DNA of 64,000 nt, taken from contig NW_005434668.1 of NCBI RefSeq assembly GCF_000315625.1, positions 354,991 through 418,990 on the forward strand, given 5' to 3'. This document shows, piece after piece, positions 59,431 to 64,000 of this stretch. Source of the DNA: Guillardia theta CCMP2712. Taxonomy: Eukaryota; Cryptophyceae; Pyrenomonadales; Geminigeraceae. The position numbers and the translations under genes are program-made. The notes beneath the pieces are model-generated. The model saw only the letters and a program-made list of their open reading frames with translations. It did no database searches and was not told the origin of the DNA. Each line of letters opens with the position of its first letter. The stretch's first letter is position 1.

Positions 59431-61490
59431 ATGTCAAACCGTGCCTTTCGGCCTAGGCCGATCGATTTCTCTCGACCAATGCCGGTGGTCAAATCACAGA
59501 GAGATCTCGAAGTCAACGAAGATGGAGTTCTTGTGCCCAAGAAGGAGGCATTGGAACCCGAATCTTTGTTGGATATGAACGATGTCGGAGATGAGGTACT
59601 TTTTTACTTGATGCATGTGGATTATGTTAGATTTTGCTGACCGGATTTGCTGCAGGACATGGAAACCTTAAGAATATTAAATGAGCAATATGATAAGGAA
59701 TCAAAGAAAGCGAATATTCCAGTCCCACCGATAATCGTTATTGATGACTATGACAAACATGTCGCCAAAGACTTTGTTCGTCCAAGTCATTATTTGAGAT
59801 ATAAAGGTTAGTCATTTTCAGAACTTATCTTTGCTTTACTCACATGTTTTGTAGCTCCGTCGGAAAAAGAGCTTGATGATGTGGTTGAATATGAAATGGA
59901 TGACGAAGACATAGAATTCGTTACCAAAACATTGCCAGCCATGAAAGTAACTCTAAAGGAAGAGAAGTTTGAGCAAATTGTAGATCGTCTAGAGAAAGAA
60001 TCCTTTAAACTGGTACATCCATTATGTACTGAGTTACTGGTCTAATGTTGTTTTCAGGGGAAAATGTGTGAAATGTCTGTGCTCGAGACCTATAAGTTGG
60101 GTGGTGGAAAGCAGGTTACACAAGTATTCGATTATTGGGTCAAAAAGCGTAGCAAGACGGGAAGGGCTTTGATTCGCAGGTTTCAGCCACCCACTCCTAT
60201 CAGTGATATGTCTCCACATTCTACTTTTCGACCACGAGAGAAGGAAGAGAAAAGGATTCGTCGTACTCGCAAGAACGACAAGGATGCTCACAAGAAGCTC
60301 AAAGGCCTGCAAGCAGATTTCAGAAGGTCAGTTTGGACAATTGATCTCTGTTGACGATTTCGTGACTGTTTCAATAGGGCAAAGGAAATACTGGAAAGAG
60401 TGGTATGGAGAGAAAGGATCAAAAAGATGTTGCTTCGCATAGAATTTTGCTTGCAGTTTGCAAAGGATATCAAGGATGTTCCTACAAGTATTATTTCGGA
60501 ACATGACAGCTTCTTCAAAGAGTTGCAAAGGGAGAAACTAAAGAGAGCTACTGCACAGAAGAAACCTGAAGGATTGGAAGAAGATGGAAATAGGAGTCAT
60601 GTACCTCAGGCTGCAAGGCCAAGGCAAGTTCCATCTAGGCAAGTTGCAGGATCCGCAAATGCTGAAGAAGAAGTTCTAAAACTCGAAGAACCTATTGTAT
60701 CTGCGGAAAAAGCAGAGCAATTGAGAAGATGCTTCCAGCACTTGATGAAATCTTGGGATGAAGATGGGGACAGTGCTGGAACATCGGTTCTTCCAATTAC
60801 CAAGGATGCAAAATTCTGTACAAGCTCAACACCGGACAGGTTAGTCTCTCTGTGTAACGATGATGTATCTCACCTCATTTGTTCAGGGAATCGTTGATTT
60901 ACCGTGGACGAGCAAGGATAGGTCGGGGTGGCAGAGTGATTTTTGATAGGTGCACATCTAACGCGTACGATGCACACCGCACTGGGGATGAATGGGATGA
61001 TTCAGTGGGTTCAAAGAGATCCAGACATAATGCGGACTTGGACATCTCACACTCCAGTAATGGTCACAGGGAGGATAGGTTAAGTGCAATGTTGAGGGAT
61101 TGGCAGAACTCCGCGGAATGGAGACGGGACAAAAAACGAATTAACTGTAATTGGAATATTCTGGGAAATGATTCATTTCTGGCCAAAAAGTCTGACAACT
61201 CAAGACCAGCAGCCAACAGCAACAACATTAACCATTGCCGTGTTGTAAATGGTACCAGACACTCAAAACATCTAAACATTTCAAAGTCAAATTCATTGGG
61301 AGCTTTATCAGGCATGCTGGGAAAGGCCAGTGGGCCTCTGTTAAGTTTTATCGGAGGATCAAATGTAGGGGGTAATAATGTTGATAATTCAGTGAGATTT
61401 GTCGATGGCTTCAGCAACTTCAATGGTTGTCACAAGGATGAACATGATAGCGCTGCTTCTTCGGCTTCGACTACTACTGAGGCAGACTGA
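59431..61490 (+). CDS. EPL1: Enhancer of polycomb-like protein (EPL1/EPC), NuA4 complex subunit
   Basis: Six exons (59431-59595, 59656-59806, 59855-60012, 60058-60326, 60378-60839, 60887-61490) join in phase to 602 residues. The N-terminal EPcA domain starts at the initiator: SNRAFRPRPIDFSRPMPV matches the (F)RARxxDxxKPLPV opening of EPC proteins. IPVPPIIVIDDYDKHVAKDF, the acidic MDDEDIEF, FEQIVDRLEKES and VFDYWVKKRSK follow in family order. RIRRTRKNDKDAHKKLKGLQ and the RAKEILERVVWRERIKK helix continue the match. The C-terminal half is low-complexity and divergent. EPL1 scaffolds the Piccolo/NuA4 histone H4/H2A acetyltransferase. A T-rich tract plus CTTCGCAG ending at 59400 suggests a 5'UTR intron. 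A poly(A)-type AATAAA follows the stop at 61523. Confidence 0.85.
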
Positions 61491-61602
61491 GACGCTTTTC
61501 CTCGCCAATTCATCGCTGTTTCAATAAATTTTATTATTTTCACAAGTTTGTTGACAAGTTGATGATAAGATTTCAGGTACATCAGCTAGCGTCCGAGGGC
61601 GG

Positions 61603-63783
61603 TCACGTTCGAGCCGAAGTCTCTCTGCAATGCAGTTGAGTGTCTTATCGGTCACCAGCATATTTCACCATGATGCGCTGCTCGGACTGGCGGTTCCTTA
61701 CAGGCAGCAGTTTCTCCAACGGGACACCCTGACAAGTTCGGATGTCAGACAGCTGGAGAGCGCGAGCTCATCAACCTCCCATGCATGGCTGGACTTGATC
61801 ATTTCCCGCCGCTTGCTCGGAGACATGTAGGATGCAGCCATGCTCTCTTCGTCGCTCTCGTGCCGCGAGTCAGCGAGACTGACCTCTTGAGACGCCATTA
61901 GATGCCGCAAACTGCAGAGAACCGAGAGGCTCACCCGGACTCCGCTGCCACTGTCTATCAGCCAGTGTCTCGATGGACTGTCTTCTCGACACGGCCACGT
62001 GCTCGACTCGCTTCTTGCTTCGCTCTGCCTGCAGCTGGTGATCGTCACAAAGCATGTCCAAGGATTGAGTTTGACTTGGCACCTCAAGCTTGAGCTCAGC
62101 GACCGTCGCCCTCAATCTCGACAGCTCATCTCTCAGCTGGTAGTCATCATCGTGATACCTCTCCTGCTTCATCTGCGAGCCAAGTTCGTCACATTTCCAG
62201 GAGATTGACGGGAGATCTGCCTTCTTCAGCTCGACCTCGGCCCGAGTGCGTTTGAGCACTTCTTGCTGTGCGTCGTGTTGTCAGTTGATGAATGAATTGA
62301 AACTTGCTAGTCGCCACCAGAACCTTCACAATCCTTTTCATCACCATCACCATCACCATCACCATCACCATCACCATCACCATCGGCATCACATCCATCA
62401 TCACAATCACCACCATCAGCGTCAATTTCTCCATTTTCAATGCTTCCAGTTTCCTTCAGCGCCATCATCGTTTCCTTACATCGAGGTCCACGATGACTTT
62501 TCTCAGCAGACTCTGTCGGTGCAAGTCAAGAACCGGCATGGTAGCTGGAAGAACGAATTACCTTCGCCTCGTCCAAATCTCTTAGGCGATCGACGAGATG
62601 GAGGAGAGGAGGGAACGAGACAGGAAAGGAATCAGCCGCTGCTGCCGCAGACCCTTCTTCATGCGCTGAACGTCTGAACTTCACGATCAGTCTCAACAGA
62701 ACAGGCCATCCCTTCACGTGCCTTGCAAGCGCATCGAGCTCGACTTCATTCGCCTCCTCCCCACCTGATGTACTCTGAGTTGAGGAAGAGGAGGAGGAGG
62801 AGAGCAGGGGGGATATGGTTTCAATACAGGACTTCATTCGCCTCCTCCCCCACCTGAAGTACTCTGAGTTAAGAGGGAGGAGGGAGGAGAGAGTGGAGAA
62901 AGAGGAGGAAGGAGGGAGAAAGGAGGGGGGAGGGGGGAGGAGGGAGGAGGGATGAGGGATGAGGGAGGAGGGAGGAGAGAGTGGAGAAAGAGGAGGAGGA
63001 AGCATCGCCACCTGAGAACCCTTCCACGTATCGCCGTTGGAGGAGGTCGAGAAATTGCTGCCCGTCTCTTGCCATGAGGAGCTCACTGAGGTAGAGAGTC
63101 ATGCCCTTCCTCTCTCCAGCAAACATTCGCCATCATCATCATCATCGCTCGTACCGTTCAAGAGGATTGTCATGATATGTAATCTTGGTCAGACTTCCTC
63201 TCATTCCTCGGTATCCATGCTAGTGCGCACAATCACCTAGCAGCAAACATGGCAGAACTCGAACCTTGGGCACGGGTGAGAGCGCGCCGAGTGAGGGGGA
63301 GATGCTGCGAAACTGGTTGGCGTGCAGCTCGAGGGTCTGGAGTCGGAGGAGGTTGCTGATGCTCGGCGGCAGGTAGGAGAGCTTGTTGTGGTGGAGAGCG
63401 AGGACCCTCAGGTTGACTAGGTAACCGATGGAGGTCGGGATCAGCTGCAGCTCATTCTCTTGCATCTGCAGCCTCTCCAGCCGTGTCATGTGGCAGAGAA
63501 CATCTGGGAAGCTCGAGAAGCTGTTCCTTGCCAGGTTGACGGCAAGGAGACTCGCAAGGCTCGTCATGCTCTCGGGGAGGGCCTTGAGCTGGTTGAACGC
63601 CAGGTTGATCGAGGTGATGTGCCTGCAACTACAGACGCTCGTCGGCAAGTTGACGAGCCTCTCGTTGTAGAGGAAGAGGTCGGTCTCCCGGGTTTCAATG
63701 CACTCTTGTATCCTGTCCTTGACCTTCCTCCTCTCTCGCTCCCACTCCTGCTCCCATCCAAAGTCGCTCACAGACTCCTCCAT
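61603..63783 (-). CDS. Leucine-rich-repeat protein with C-terminal coiled coil
   Basis: Eight exons (63783-63265, 63183-63155, 63109-63012, 62764-62562, 62265-62083, 62034-61935, 61885-61702, 61624-61603) join in phase to 445 residues. After a charged N-terminus, about six LRRs of the LxxLxLxxNxLxxLPxxI type run to residue about 170 (LRVLALHHNKLSYLPPSI, LQTLELHANQFRSISPSL). A closing ITYHDNPLER, typical of an LRR cap, follows after an intron. The rest is helical: KGMTLYLSELLMARDGQQFL, then a coiled coil (VLKRTRAEVELKK, LRDELSRLRATVAELK) and a Ser-rich tail. Two long introns carry microsatellites; an alternative reading would end in a Gly-Asp repeat inside the second. It is probably a protein-interaction adaptor; no enzyme domain is seen. 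Confidence 0.65.
62339..62384. repeat. (CATCAC)n microsatellite
   Basis: Seven or more CATCAC hexamers (GTGATG on the minus strand) lie in what I model as an intron of the LRR gene. If transcribed as exon on the minus strand they would encode a Gly-Asp repeat. Confidence 0.9.
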
Positions 63784-63810
63784 GGCCGAGAGATTCACAC
63801 GGGAGAACAA

Positions 63811-64000
63811 GAGAGGTGGGGAAGTAGCTGCAAGAGAGATGGAGGATAGCAGGAGAACCGATCACGACAAACACAATGCTGGGTAGCAAGAGCGGAAGGA
63901 GGCATGAGAGAGGCAAGGAGCTAATCCGTTGCGAGGTAGAAGGGGGTGGTGGTGGTGGATGAAGGAGGAGGAGAGATGGTGCGTGTGGGGGGATGGGGAG
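63811..64000. other. Window end, upstream of the LRR gene
   Basis: The last 190 bases are purine-rich with GTGGTGGTGG and GGGGGGATGGGG words. They would include the LRR gene's promoter. Nothing coding is supported. Confidence 0.4.

Overview
The window is nuclear DNA from a eukaryotic microbe. Nearly every multi-exon gene has very short GT-AG introns, mostly 42 to 62 nt. One gene (55870-57441) encodes a signal peptide followed at once by a phenylalanine-led transit peptide, the bipartite leader typical of algae with a secondary red-type plastid. TTTAGGG telomere-type repeats occur inside the sequence. A cryptophyte such as Guillardia is my best guess; other red-plastid algae are not excluded. 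Gene models below were built by hand from reading-frame continuity and splice-site phase. Where I give a protein length, the exon lengths sum to a multiple of three.

Layout. 1-3700 is repeat-rich: telomere-like repeats, a decayed piggyBac-type transposase and a dispersed repeat. 3725-10622 (+) is the most striking gene, a predicted 2191-residue protein joining SPRY, beta-helix, HEPN-like, degenerate kinase and caspase-like domains. 10.6-14.2 kb is almost gene-free, with C-rich strand-asymmetric sequence. 14.2-19.8 kb holds a small unknown gene (+), a fucosyltransferase-like gene (-), a small possibly lipidated protein (+) and RNase H2 subunit B (-). 20.7-24.1 kb holds a TPR-RING protein (-) and a short collagen-like secreted protein (+). 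The collagen-like gene's stop codon overlaps the stop of a convergent 14-exon HD-domain gene (24101-27387, -).

28-35.4 kb holds an orphan reading frame (+), an LMBD2-like membrane protein (-) and a MAPKK-like kinase (+). 35.5-54.3 kb looks like a cytoskeletal cluster: a long coiled-coil protein with Sfi1-like segments (-), a divergent 2939-residue PDZ/coiled-coil protein (+), and a tubulin tyrosine ligase-like enzyme (-). 55.9-57.4 kb is the plastid-targeted DUF3598-like gene (-). 59.4-63.8 kb holds an Enhancer-of-polycomb homologue (+) and an LRR/coiled-coil protein (-).

Intergenic DNA contains two recurrent sequence types: GC-rich islands with shared words (about 3.3, 16.75, 20.3, 27.7, 55.2 and 57.6 kb), and blocks dense in CCCACCC or GGGTGGG on one strand. 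No rRNA, tRNA, CRISPR array or bacterial operon was found.
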